Origin: Cryptomeria japonica
Taxonomy: Eukaryota; Streptophyta; Pinopsida; Cupressales; Cupressaceae
Length of the DNA: 60,000 bases
Assembly: GCF_030272615.1 (NCBI RefSeq)
Contig: NC_081415.1
Location: 508,514,873-508,574,872, forward strand
Direction of reading: 5' to 3'
The notes under the pieces are model-generated. The model had not been told where the DNA came from, searched no databases, and worked only from the letters and a program-made list of their open reading frames with translations. Each line of letters opens with the position of its first letter. The first letter of the stretch is position 1. The position numbers and the translations under genes were made by a program. Positions 10,697 through 20,522 of this stretch are shown here, piece after piece.

Positions 10697-11596
10697 GTCC
10701 TGATAGATGGAGGAGCAGGTCTTAATATTTGTACATTGAGCACCATCAGACAATTGGGATATTCTGACAAAGCTGTGAATTCTACAAACCAAATCACCAT
10801 TAAGGCTTATGATGATGAAGAGCGCTCGTCCAAGGGCATGGTCACCTTACCACTAAGAATAGGGCCAGTCACAAAGGATGTGGTTTGTCAAGTCCTAGAT
10901 CTAGATCTCATGTATAACATATTGCTAGGACGTCTGTGGATTCATGAAATGAGGGCAGTCCCATCAACATACCATCAATGCATAAAGTTCCCTCACAATG
11001 GAGTCGAGGTAACGGTCAATGGTGATCCAAATCCATTCATATATTGTAATAACTTGAGATCACATACTGAGACTATCATTCCCAGCAATCGTGAGGCTAC
11101 TCCTTCAGCATATATTGATCCTGAGTCATTAAAGCCCTCGACGTCCAAACAAGGTGAACTTAGAGCCAAGTTTCAAGACAAAGGCATGGGAGAATACACT
11201 CTGAATCAGACAATATTTTTACGACAAGTCATGAGCTCTCCCAAGGAATATGGGAGGCCACATCCTAACAAGCAAATCTCCATCATGATGCTCAAATGGG
11301 ATCCTACCATCTTTCAAAAATGGGGTGAACTAGAAGAAGAAAATTTATATAAAATGCTCTATAAGGACGTTGAAGAGGACACACATGATCAGATTATTAT
11401 ACCCTGTGAGAACTATGGCAAAGGCTTCAAAATTTTGCAAAGATTCGGGTATGATGGAAAAAGCCCTCTCGGACTACGCAAAGAAGGTGTCATGGAGCCC
11501 TTACAACCTGAGCTAACTACAAGAAGGGAACGCTCCAAGGGGCTTGGTTTTCTAAATCCCAGACTACATAATAAAAGAACAAAAGAGGTATGGTGA
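10697..11596 (+). pseudogene. Protease and G-patch-like segment of Tat pol
   Basis: This is the same frame as gag, between two TGA codons. VLIDGGAGLNIC right after the first TGA is the aspartic protease active-site region, with DGG in place of the usual DTG/DSG; NILLGRLWIHEM further on is the second conserved protease block. At about 11400-11560 a glycine-rich stretch (YGKGFKILQRFGYDGKSPLG and RRERSKGLGF) resembles a G-patch nucleic-acid-binding motif, placed after protease as in betaretroviruses. The segment ends at TGA 11594-11596, and the frame continues open after it. Protease would cleave the polyprotein in the particle. The role of the G-patch-like part is not established here. Confidence 0.85.
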
Positions 11597-13400
11597 ATCA
11601 AAGTTGCTGAAGTTCAACAAGAGGATTACTATTCCACAGACTCCAATGAGTGGGAATGGGGTTCAGACAAATCCTCCAGTGACTATGAGCTCACCGAGAC
11701 ATTCAGAGAGCCAGATGAACTTACAGAGGAGGAGGAATTTTACAAAATGTTCAGAGGTTGTCAAGAACCAACCCATAAGGATCCTGCACAAGCTTCGTTT
11801 CAAGGTCCTAGGTCAAAATCACATAGGATGAGGACACCTGTCCCAGAAGGCTCTACTAGTGATGACAATTTGGATTCGCTCATGATCAAAACTGATGAGG
11901 AGAGTGCCATCGATGACCTCGATGATTACCTTGACATACCTGAATATAACCACATCTTCACTCTTCGTCCAGCAAATTCGGAAAACACTAATGACCTTCC
12001 CCTTGTTCATCCTCAACTCATTGACTGGGATCATGAAGGACCAGCACAATTTGATACATTTCAAAATGACGAAGCTATTATCGACTATCTGGGCATTCGA
12101 GATGATCTTCCCCCTGGAGACCACAAAGCAGGATACGCCATAGAGCTCAACAACATAGCATACTTTGGTGAGGGTGTCGGGCCTTCTAGTCGCAAAAATG
12201 TGAAAATAAAAACAAAACAAGGGTCTTATGGCGAAAACCACACTGTGGCGCTATCTGACTCCAAAAAAGTAAAAAGAAAGGACGTATCTGAGGGTGAAAA
12301 CCTCTCTGAGGCACCCGAAGATGGAAGGCTCGACATTCTCCCAGCATCATACGAGGAAAAATCATCCATGTTGGTAGAGGATACTATAAAGACAAACATT
12401 GGTACATCAGAGGTTCCACACAACATATTTTTGGCTCAATCATTGACAGAGGCCGAGAGAGCAAAATTCATAAGCTTCTTTAAGGGACGACAAATCAACT
12501 TCGCATGGTCTTACGCGGATATGCCTGGGCTAGACCCGGATTTGGTGATGCATCATTTAATAGTCAAACCGGGGGCAAAACCAGTAAAGCAGAAATTAAG
12601 GAAAATGCATCCACAAGTGGCATTGCTAGTCAAGGCAGAGCTGGAGAAATTATTGGATGTCGGATTCATACGCCCAATTGATTATCCTGAATGGATTTCC
12701 AATTTAGTACCTGTCAGCAAACCGGATCGCAGCATCCGAATATGTACAGACTTCAGAGATATCAACAAGGCTTGTCCAAAGGACGATTTCCCATTACCAA
12801 ACATTGACTTGATCGTTGATCTCACAACAGGCCATGAAATGTTATCTTTAATGGACGGATTTTCTGGATATAATCAAATCAGGATTGCACCTGAAGATCA
12901 ACATAAAACATCATTCACTTGTCCATGGGGAACCTTCTGTTGGAATGTCATGCCCTTTGGGCTGAAAAATGCAGGCGCCACGTATCAATGAGCGATGATG
13001 ACTATCTTTCATGATCTCATGCACATAACCGTGGAAGATTATGTTGACGATCTTTTGGGAAAATCAATAGACAGAGACACACACTTGGACATACTTTCAG
13101 TTGTCTTTGATCGGCTGGAAAAATACAAGGTAAGGTTAAATCCTAAGAAATGTGTCTTTGGAGTAACCTCCGGGAAGCTCCTAGGATTCATTGTGTCTAA
13201 AAGAGGAATAGAAGCTGATCCAGCAAAAGTCAAGGCTATCTTGGACATGCCGCCACCCAAGAATATCAGTCAACTTCGATCTTTACAAGGGAGACTCCAG
13301 TCCATACGAAGATTCATAGCACAACTTGCAGATAAGTGTAACCCTTTCCAGCACCTGCTACACAAAAACATCAAGTTCAAATGGGATGAGAACTGTCAAC
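11597..13400 (+). pseudogene. Linker and reverse transcriptase of Tat pol
   Basis: An acidic linker (11597-12420) leads into RT. RT blocks seen: VKQKLRKMHPQVALLVKAE, SIRICTDFRDINKACPKDDF, SLMDGFSGYNQIRIAPEDQ, FCWNVMPFGLKNAGATYQ, then TGA at 12989-12991, then MMTIFHDLMH and the catalytic EDYVDDLL at ~13033. The third TGA lies inside RT, between the FGL...YQ block and the helix before YVDD, at a position that is Arg in most gypsy elements. A truncated product could not polymerise. RT copies element RNA into cDNA. All catalytic residues are otherwise visible. Confidence 0.92.
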
Positions 13401-14320
13401 AGACTTTTCAGGCGCTCAAAGACTATCTTTTGAACCCGCCAGTTTTGATGCCACCAATTCCAGATCAACCATTGCTATTTTACATATCAGCTACTCCGAC
13501 AGCACTGGGGGCACTCCTAGCACAGCAAATACCTGACGGCAAGGAAAAAGCAGTCTACTATATCAGTCGCACATTGGTGGGATATGAGCTAAACTACACA
13601 CCAATCAAGCGTCCATGTCTCGCTGTGGTCTTTGCTTCACAAAAATTACGACATTATATGCTCACTCACAAGACTAAGTTGATTGCCAGAATTGATCCAC
13701 TAAAATATCTTCTCAACAAAGCTACACTTACTGGGCGGCTGGCCAAGTGGGTAATGATTTTGAGTGAATTCAACATTGAATACGTGGACAGAAAAACTAT
13801 AAAAGGACAAGCCATTGCAGACCAATTGGCAGATGCTCCCATGATAGATGATGCTCCTCTACAGTCAGAATTTCCAGATGAGTCCATTCTAACAATATCA
13901 CCTACAAAGCCATGGCAATTATATTTTGATGGCTCATACACACAGCACGGGGCAGGAGCGGGTATACTCTTTATAACTCCCCAAGGCGATTCTATACCAA
14001 AGTCATACCGCTTATCATTTCCTTGCACTAACAATATAGCGAAATATGAGGCATTAACAACTGGGTTAAGAATTGCAATTCAATGGAAGATCCAAGAACT
14101 TCGTGTTTTTGGGGATTCTCAACTTGTCATCCGTCAAGCAATTGATGATTATCAAACAAAAGATGAAAATCTAATGCCTTACAAACAACTGGTAGATGAT
14201 CTGAAACAACACTTTGCAAAGATAGAGTTTGAGCAGATACCAAGAGAACAGAATCGCGCTGCTTATGCCATGGCTACAATTGCTTCGCTCATTGATCTAC
14301 CGCAAAATGAGACCTGCTAT
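13401..14320 (+). CDS. Tandem RNase H domains (RNH plus aRNH) of Tat pol
   Basis: Part of the open frame 12992-15661. First RNase H: about 13460-13810, beginning LLFYISATPTALGALLAQ, where the usual first catalytic Asp is replaced (Ser/Ala-Thr), then YISRTLVGYELNYTPIKR and RLAKWVMILSEFNIEY. Second, archaeal-type RNase H: about 13905-14290, with WQLYFDGSYTQHGAGAGILF (Asp), AKYEALTTGLRIAI (Glu), LRVFGDSQLVIRQAI (Asp) and REQNRAAYAMA. Dual RNase H is diagnostic of the plant Tat lineage. The intact acidic residues of the second domain suggest it supplied RNA-strand removal after the first degenerated, which is an inference consistent with published work on Tat elements. Confidence 0.9.
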
Positions 14321-15661
14321 GAATTCCTGGTAGACAACCTGCTAATTCCGTCATATGAGATCACTCCTACGGAAATGATATGCATTGTTGGTCCTGAATC
14401 CCAGTTATATGGTTCCATATTCACATACCTTCGCGACAATATCTTACCTCCCGATCTATCGAACAATCAACGCCGCACTTTCATTCGCCAATCCTCTCGA
14501 TACGTCATTTTAGCAGATATCCTATACCGACGAGGTCTAGATGGCACCCTTCTTAGATGTTTAGAGAGTGACGAAGCTCATATTGCATTACGAGAAGTGC
14601 ATGAAGGGATATGTGGTCCGCATACTAGTGGTCCTACCTTGGCCAAGAAACTCATTAGGACTGGATACTACTGGCCTACTATGGAAAAAGATGCATATCA
14701 GTTTGTCAAGAAGTGTAAGCAGTGTCAAATTCATGGAGACCTCATACATGCACCAGCACAGGAACTACAACCACTTGCATCTCCTTGGCCCTTTTGTCAG
14801 TGGGGACTCGATCTCATAGGCAAGATTCACCCTCCTTCTTCCAATGGTCATAAATTCATTATCACATCCACAGAGTATTTCACAAAGTGGATTGAAGCCG
14901 TGCCTCTCACACAAGTTACAGGGAAACAAATTGCTACTTTCATCCTGAACTACATCATTTGCCGATACGGGATTCCTACTTCCATTATTACTGATAACGG
15001 GCGTCCCTTCAAAAATCAGGATGTTCGTGAACTCTGTGAGCACTTCCATATTGCCCATCGTTTCTCCACACCATATTACCCCCAAGGTAATGGCCAAGCT
15101 GAGGCATCTAATAAAACAATTCTCAAAATCCTTAAAAAGACAGTCGACGACGCTGGCCGTAACTGGCACATCCAACTCAATCCTGCACTCTGGGCCTATC
15201 ACACAAGTGTCCGCACACCTACAGGAGCTACACCCTACTCACTTGTCTACGGCGCTGAAGCCATCTTGCCTATTGAGGTCGAGCTACCTTCTTTGCGGGT
15301 CTCCTTGAGAAACATAATCAACGATGAAGACTACAGGGTCTCTCGCTTACAAGAACTAGAACTGCTGGAGGAACGAAGGCACACTGCTTTTAATCATCTC
15401 AAGGCTTACCAACAAAGAATGAGTCGCAGCTACAATCACAAAGTCAAGTCTCGCACATTTGAGGTAGGTGACTTAGTCCTCAGAGAGAACCCCAAGAATC
15501 AACAAGACAGAGATAAGAAGGGCAAGTTCGAACCAAACTGGCTTGGTCCTTACATCATCACAGCGGTATATGGATCTGGGGCATATCAGCTCTCAACTAC
15601 AGAAGGTGAACCCTTAGAGGATCCTATCAATAGCATGCACCTTCGCAGGTTCTACACATAA
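14321..15661 (+). CDS. Integrase of Tat pol
   Basis: C-terminal part of the same frame, ending at TAA 15659-15661. The zinc-binding HHCC module is at about 14580-14735 (HIALREVHEGICGPHTSG ... CKQCQIHGD). The catalytic core has WGLDLIGKI (first Asp), IITDNGRPFKNQD (second Asp) and YPQGNGQAEASNKTI (Glu), a complete DDE triad. A C-terminal DNA-binding region follows (RTFEVGDLVLRENP, KFEPNWLGPYIITAVYGSGA). No chromodomain is present, consistent with Tat rather than chromoviruses. Integrase inserts the cDNA and made the 5-bp duplication seen. The domain is intact, but upstream stops prevent its production as part of a full polyprotein. Confidence 0.93.
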   Translation, partial: EFLVDNLLIPSYEITPTEMICIVGPESQLYGSIFTYLRDNILPPDLSNNQRRTFIRQSSRYVILADILYRRGLDGTLLRCLESDEAHIALREVHEGICGPHTSGPTLAKKLIRTGYYWPTMEKDAYQFVKKCKQCQIHGDLIHAPAQELQPLASPWPFCQWGLDLIGKIHPPSSNGHKFIITSTEYFTKWIEAVPLTQVTGKQIATFILNYIICRYGIPTSIITDNGRPFKNQDVRELCEHFHIAHRFSTPYYPQGNGQAEASNKTILKILKKTVDDAGRNWHIQLNPALWAYHTSVRTPTGATPYSLVYGAEAILPIEVELPSLRVSLRNIINDEDYRVSRLQELELLEERRHTAFNHLKAYQQRMSRSYNHKVKSRTFEVGDLVLRENPKNQQDRDKKGKFEPNWLGPYIITAVYGSGAYQLSTTEGEPLEDPINSMHLRRFYT

Positions 15662-17390
15662 GCTCTTCGGAACATCCTAATTCAAAAACACAAAAAAATA
15701 AAAAAATTTCAAAAATACAAAAAAATTATAAAACAAAAAAAATCGTTATATGGTGAAAACCTGGCAAACAGGCGCCTTGTGACAACAAAAAAATTGAAAA
15801 ATTGAAAAAAAGTAAAGAGAAATAATTTCGTCCAACGGTGAAAACCACTTCGGTGGCGCCCTGGGCAAGTACCATGGTGAAAACTGGGTCACCAGCGCCA
15901 TGCGTAGAGACTTTGCTCCTCTCTCCTTCAGGATTCTCTTTCATCTTTCACTTTGCACACACTCACAACCTATTCGTTCACAATAAACTTACCCATTCCC
16001 ATAATGGCTTGTTATTGATCTACCTAAGATTGGTTAGCCGTCCATAACCCTCCCTTTTCACTCCCTTTGCATCCATAATAAATCAGATCCTATCTGTGAC
16101 TACGGCCAATCCTACGTCTAGTGATGGGTGTGGAACTGAGAACATCACATGTTTCAAGGAGTACAGTTTCTTCCAGCTTCCTTCAAGTCTATCTGCGCAC
16201 AATCCACAATAAAGCAACATTTGCATCGAAGATCCGCAATAAAGTTCCATCTTCTCCACAATAAAGTATCAATTTCATGGATTCAGTCAGTTTCAGATGC
16301 GACACAGCAGCAACAATGAGCTTCAACAAAATCAAATCTTTCAACAGACTCAGACAACATATGGTTCAGTGCTATCTATCCTTTTTGTGAAAGTGAACAT
16401 TGTGACCACAATCGAATAAGACTTAAACAAGTGACAAGAGACACTAAACTTGAGGACTACAGTGGATGTTGGTGTCGAGTCTTGGTTTTCTTTTGATTTT
16501 ATCTTTTTGGTGACATGTCTTTTAGCTTTTCCGGGATGTCTTTGACTAGAGATTCTATCTCCAGGATGTCTTTGACTAGAAAGGCGAGGATGGGGTATCG
16601 TCACCTATTTTCATTTGCTGTCTGTGGGTTGTCTTTTAGTAATGCTATGACTTGTCCAAGGATATGAGGACACTATGAGTCTAGTATGAACTGGGGCATT
16701 CCTTGTTTGTGACTATCTTATCTCCATGCAAACAGGTACAATGACTTTCTGGGCCGACCAAATGCCTCGATTGTCATAACCTATTCTGCCATAATAAAGC
16801 TCAATGATGATAATGCACAAGAAGCTCTTTCACGTTCATATCTTCTGTCTTCCATCCCCCTTTCTTGATTGACGTCCATTGTCCTTCTCGAGTCCGTGTA
16901 GCCTGCTATCACATGACTGAGTATAATGACACACCAAAAATATTTGCATTTCATATAGTTACACTTGCATCACCACATATAAGCATTTCATACATACATA
17001 TAGATATCACAAATTGCATCACATCCTGCATACAACACATGTCAGCACATCTCACATTTTCATTATGTAAATAATCATTTGCATTATCATATTCATTTGC
17101 ATTACATACATTCACATTTGCATCATGCATCACATATACAACATAAAAGAACAAAAATATATTGCATTACATCATATAAGCATCCATATCATAAAACATG
17201 TATCAAATAAGAACATTTCATCACATAAGGTACACATGCATATAGCTGCCGCAAAAATGGATCATCTCATATATAATCAAAATGTGTCATGATACAATGA
17301 TGTCAAAAATCATATGGCTACAAAATCACCCGCAGGTGTCTACAATACAAAAATGATACATATACTGATACAAAGGGGAGCCCTCTATGG
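15662..17390 (+). other. 3' non-coding region of the Tat element
   Basis: No sense-strand gene. 15751-15899 holds three hairpin modules. 16200-16270 repeats C(A/G)CAATAAAG three times. 16525-16580 has a duplicated GGATGTCTTTGACTAGA. About 16940-17270 is AT-rich with many CATTTGCAT/CATCACAT words, and forms the 3' flank of the antisense gene. Confidence 0.6.
15751..15899 (+). repeat. Three GGTGAAAAC-hairpin-GCGCC modules
   Basis: At 15751, 15837 and 15876 the same layout recurs: GGTGAAAAC, a small 4-bp stem, then GCGCC. The stems differ but each is self-complementary: CCTG/CAGG with loop GCAAA (15760-15772), CCAC/GTGG with loop TTCG (15845-15856), CTGG/CCAG with loop GTCA (15884-15895). Conservation of pairing while the stem sequence changes suggests selection on RNA or cruciform structure. 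Confidence 0.75.
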
Positions 17391-19364
17391 CTATGATGAA
17401 CTCCCTCCCTCGGAGCTGCCTGGCCTTGACGGACGCTGAGCTGTAGATGGACCCACTCGAGGATCTCCCTTCTTGTCTGGTGGTGGTGGAGGACCCATGA
17501 CCCCACCGCTGGATGCCTGCCTCCTACGACTCGCTCCCGTAGTCGTCGCTGTACGCGACGATCTATGGAAGCTCCTCGCCCGCTGATCTACTAGCACGGC
17601 ACCATAGTACAGATCCCTCCAGTAGGCGATCTCCTCTCCGGCTCGCAGCACATATGCGTAGCCTGCCCCTGCATCCTCTGCTGCCCGCCTCCCTGCCCTC
17701 AGAGCTGTCTCGGCCTCAGTATATCACTGGATGGCCTGGTCTCTCTCCCGCTCTGTGTCCCTAAGCCTGATCCTGAGGCGATCCCTCTCCCGCACCAAAT
17801 CCGCAATCTCATCTGCCTGGCCCTGGCAGATCTCTCTCAGCTCTAACAGCTCATCCTCCTCAAGATCTCCACCCTCAGCCTCTGCTTGTGGCTCCTCCTC
17901 TGTAGGTGCCTGTACCTATGCCTCTCCCTGTACCTGTCTAGGTGCCTGAATAGGTACCTGTCTCTGCACCTGCTCCTGTCCCTGCACCTGTCTAGGTCCC
18001 TGTGCTCTAGGACCCTGTGCTACTGGTACCTGTAGGGGCAATCCACCCCGACCTCTCACCACCTGGGCTGCTCTCTCCTGTCCTCCCTCCCTCCGAGGTG
18101 CCACCCGCCTCTCCCCCACTACTCCCCTCCGCCTCCACCGGCCCCTACCTCCATCTCCTCCACCATCATCATCATCATCCCCTCCCACCTCTCCCTCCAG
18201 CAGCTCTCCCGGATCTGTCAACCTCGGAAATGGATGCTTTGCCCAATATGCAGAATACTCTGCGTCCATCCCTGCATCCTCTACCTTCGGCCACATGTCC
18301 CACGATAATGGCATCATCTCTGCCATCTGTGTCACGGCCTGATCATACGATAACAGCGGCCTGAACTATACCTGATCTCTAACTGTACGGGCATACATGC
18401 CCGAGCCTCGCGGTATCCTCTGGATCCGGCCGAACTGTCTGCATACCCTATCAACCAGCTGCCTCTCCAAAATATAGGGCATCCGCCCAATAAGATACCT
18501 GCTCCTGAATGTATAGGATAGCTCCACTGCGTCGTCATCCCACTCCTCGCACCCCAGGTACGGCCTCCAGATAACCATATCAATATCATCTATGACGCGT
18601 CTCCAGTGCTCCAGCCGACCAATCCGAGGCTGTGATGTAAATGAACAAAGCTCCGTCCATGCCCTCTGCCTCTGAAGTGGATAGGTCGTGTGATCGGCAG
18701 GTGCTCATATGCCCACACCTGTAGGAGAGTCACTCTGCAGCCCAAGCCCACTGATCCGTGGTAAACAAACTGATGCAGCTCATAGTACAAATGTGCCAGG
18801 ACACATGGCCCCCATGCATATCTGGTGTGCTTTGTCACCAGTGTCTCCAATGCTCCTCCCCAGCCAACTGCCAATCCCCGTGTAGCTCTGTCTGGACACA
18901 AGAAACCACTGATGGCTCCTCCAATCACAGCTAGCAAAGCTAAACCGGTCGCGGTCATGGTATCCCATGCCACGTGACCTGCTCTCATCTCCAAACCAGG
19001 ATCCTGAAATACTCGTCTCAGTGCCTCCCTGTCTCCATCTCGATCATATGGAATCAGCTCTCCATCGATCGGTATATGCAGTATCCTATAGACATCCTCC
19101 AGCGTCACTGTCATCTCCCCCATAGGCAAGTGAAACGTGCAAGTCTCGGAGTGCCATCTCTCTGCCAGTGCAGTCAGCAAACCCATGTTTGCCCGAAACT
19201 CGGGCACATATAGTACATGTGTGAGACCCATCTCCTCAATCGCAATCCTATCCTGAATCGACAACTCTGGTCGCAACCTCTGAGTCGATGGGAATCTCTC
19301 CCATGACTCCAACATAGGCATATAATCCTACAGTCAAAACAATCAATCATGTCAATTATCGTGG

Positions 19365-19605
19365 CATTCACTATTTATCACAAAATACTACTTGCTATCT
19401 AAATGCATATGGCTATCTATCCTAGTGACACTCACTGTTCATCACAAAGTGTTGCTATCTATCCTAGTAGTGCTCCCTGTTCATCACAAAGTACTACGTG
19501 TGTGACATTCCCTGTTCATCACAAAGTGTTACTCACATTCGCACTCCCTGTTCATCACAAAGTGCTACCTATCTTGGTGCTCCTTGTTCATCACAAAGTG
19601 CCTTG
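19365..19605 (-). repeat. Degenerate TGTTCATCACAAAGTG tandem array
   Basis: On the plus strand CTCCCTGTTCATCACAAAGT(G/A)CTAC recurs about six times with irregular ~35-50 bp spacing, with a further half-copy near 19676. It lies within the predicted antisense intron. Confidence 0.8.
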
Positions 19606-19734
19606 ATCTATCCTAGTCTTCCTAGAGGACCTGCTTGAGTGTATCCTCTCAGTAGCTTATCCAATCGACAACGTATGTTCATCACAGAACTGCCGATTTG
19701 ACCTAAAAAGACTCAAACTATGCATTTTAACACA

Positions 19735-20010
19735 CAAACGCGCTTTACACTCCTAAACGCGCTTATAGACTGCACAAACGCGCTTCTGCAACACAGACGC
19801 GCTTTTTGAACACATACGTGCCTATACCATTCACAAACGCGGCCAGGGAACACAGACGTCCCTACATGACATAAACGCTTCTACATTTCACAAATGCGTC
19901 TGCATTCAGCACAAACGCGGTCCCAGTCACAGACACGCTTGGAACCGACATAGACGCACCTGTTGGACACAGACGCGCCTGGCACTGACACAGACGCGGT
20001 TGCGCGTTTT
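19735..20010 (-). repeat. CACAGACGCG array (GCGTCTGTG on the minus strand)
   Basis: Around 13 copies of CACA(G/A)ACGCG-like words at ~20-24 bp spacing on the plus strand. Read in the direction of the antisense gene they are GCGTCTGTG, the same motif and orientation as the array in the gag leader. The units are CpG-rich in an otherwise AT-rich element. Confidence 0.85.
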
Positions 20011-20275
20011 TGCATTTTTTTAACTACCCTATTTCTAGCGCATTTATTGCTACCTAGCATGCATTAATGACAAAACTTGAAATGCGTGAAAGTACAAAGA
20101 GGTTTTCTGGTACTTACCGGCTCTCCTGCATCTGTTGGTCGCTGGAATCGGCGAACACGGTCGAATCTGTGAACAAAAGCCATCGCTGCTGACTGTTGCT
20201 GCTTTATTTTCGCTTTGCACTATGCTCTTGTGATGGTGTAGATGACAATGAGGATGTATTTTCCCCCGTGGTCTA

Positions 20276-20283
20276 TCTTATAG
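20276..20283 (-). promoter_or_regulatory. Candidate TATA box for the antisense PMD gene
   Basis: Minus-strand CTATAAGA lies about 93-100 bp upstream of the predicted ATG at 20183, leaving room for a start site ~30 bp downstream and a 5' UTR of ~60-70 nt. It supports an internal promoter rather than only LTR-driven transcription. Confidence 0.5.
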
Positions 20284-20375
20284 ATTGCCCTAGCTCTCAT
20301 TTCCCGAGTCAGTCTTCTTTATCCCGTGACTTTGTCACTTTATCTGATTAGTCCATTCTATCCCGTCTTTCTTAT

Positions 20376-20503
20376 CGAGAGATTGTCTGCAATCTTTTCA
20401 GACATTTTCATCCAATCTCTCGAGGGGGCATATAATTCCCATCTTGGGGCAACTCTGTATCAGTTCATCTTATCTTCTTTGAAATAATGCGACAAGCCGC
20501 ATT
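20376..20503 (+). promoter_or_regulatory. Two stem-loops just upstream of the polypurine tract
   Basis: CGAGAGATTG (20376-20385) pairs perfectly with CAATCTCTCG (20413-20422), and the loop itself holds TGTCTG/CAGACA. A second stem, AATGCG/CGCATT (20486-20503) with loop ACAAGC, ends six bases before the polypurine tract. They may act in element RNA packaging or plus-strand priming; this is inference. Confidence 0.55.
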
Positions 20504-20508
20504 GTCTC

Positions 20509-20522
20509 AAAGAGGGGCAAAA
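20509..20522 (+). promoter_or_regulatory. Polypurine tract of the Tat element
   Basis: AAAGAGGGGCAAAA immediately precedes TGTAGAC of the 3' LTR, the position and composition expected for the plus-strand primer. Confidence 0.85.

Larger units (their letters stand above)
19328..20117 (-). other. Predicted intron of the antisense PMD gene
   Basis: 790 bp between donor CCG/GTAAGTACC (20118/20117) and acceptor TTTTGACTGTAG/GAT (19328/19327), phase 0 at both ends, with a T-rich tract before the acceptor. It contains two repeat arrays (19365-19605 and 19735-20010). Confidence 0.65.
17391..20183 (-). pseudogene. Antisense PMD (plant mobile domain) gene of the Tat element, spliced, broken
   Basis: Lies between pol and the 3' LTR in opposite orientation. 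Exon 2 (19327-17391) begins with a plant mobile domain (aminotransferase-like PMD): MPMLESWERF, EEMGLTHVLYVPEFRANMG, HLPMGEMTVTLEDVYRILHI, YAWGPCVLAHLYYELHQF, WRPYLGCEEWDDDAVELSY, RQFGRIQRIPRGSGMY. An Asp/Gly and Arg/Gln-rich linker, a coiled-coil-like stretch (ELREICQGQADEIADLVRER) and a Pro/Ser tail follow. A likely exon 1 (20183-20118, 22 codons opening MAFVHRFDRVRRF) ends in a perfect donor GTAAGT. The acceptor CTGTAG abuts 19327 and both junctions are phase 0. Breaks: a frameshift near 18690, TAG at 18366-18368, TAG at 17916-17918, TGA at 17724-17726. Original length about 665 aa. Antisense ORFs are known from Tat elements. The intron is predicted, not proven. Confidence 0.85.

Noticed and set aside
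18017-18364. Plus-strand Pro/Ser-rich frame
   Set aside because: Antisense shadow of the PMD gene linker region.
19735-20010. CRISPR-like spaced repeats
   Set aside because: Units are short (~10 bp), degenerate and closely spaced, lie within a plant retrotransposon intron, and no cas gene is present.
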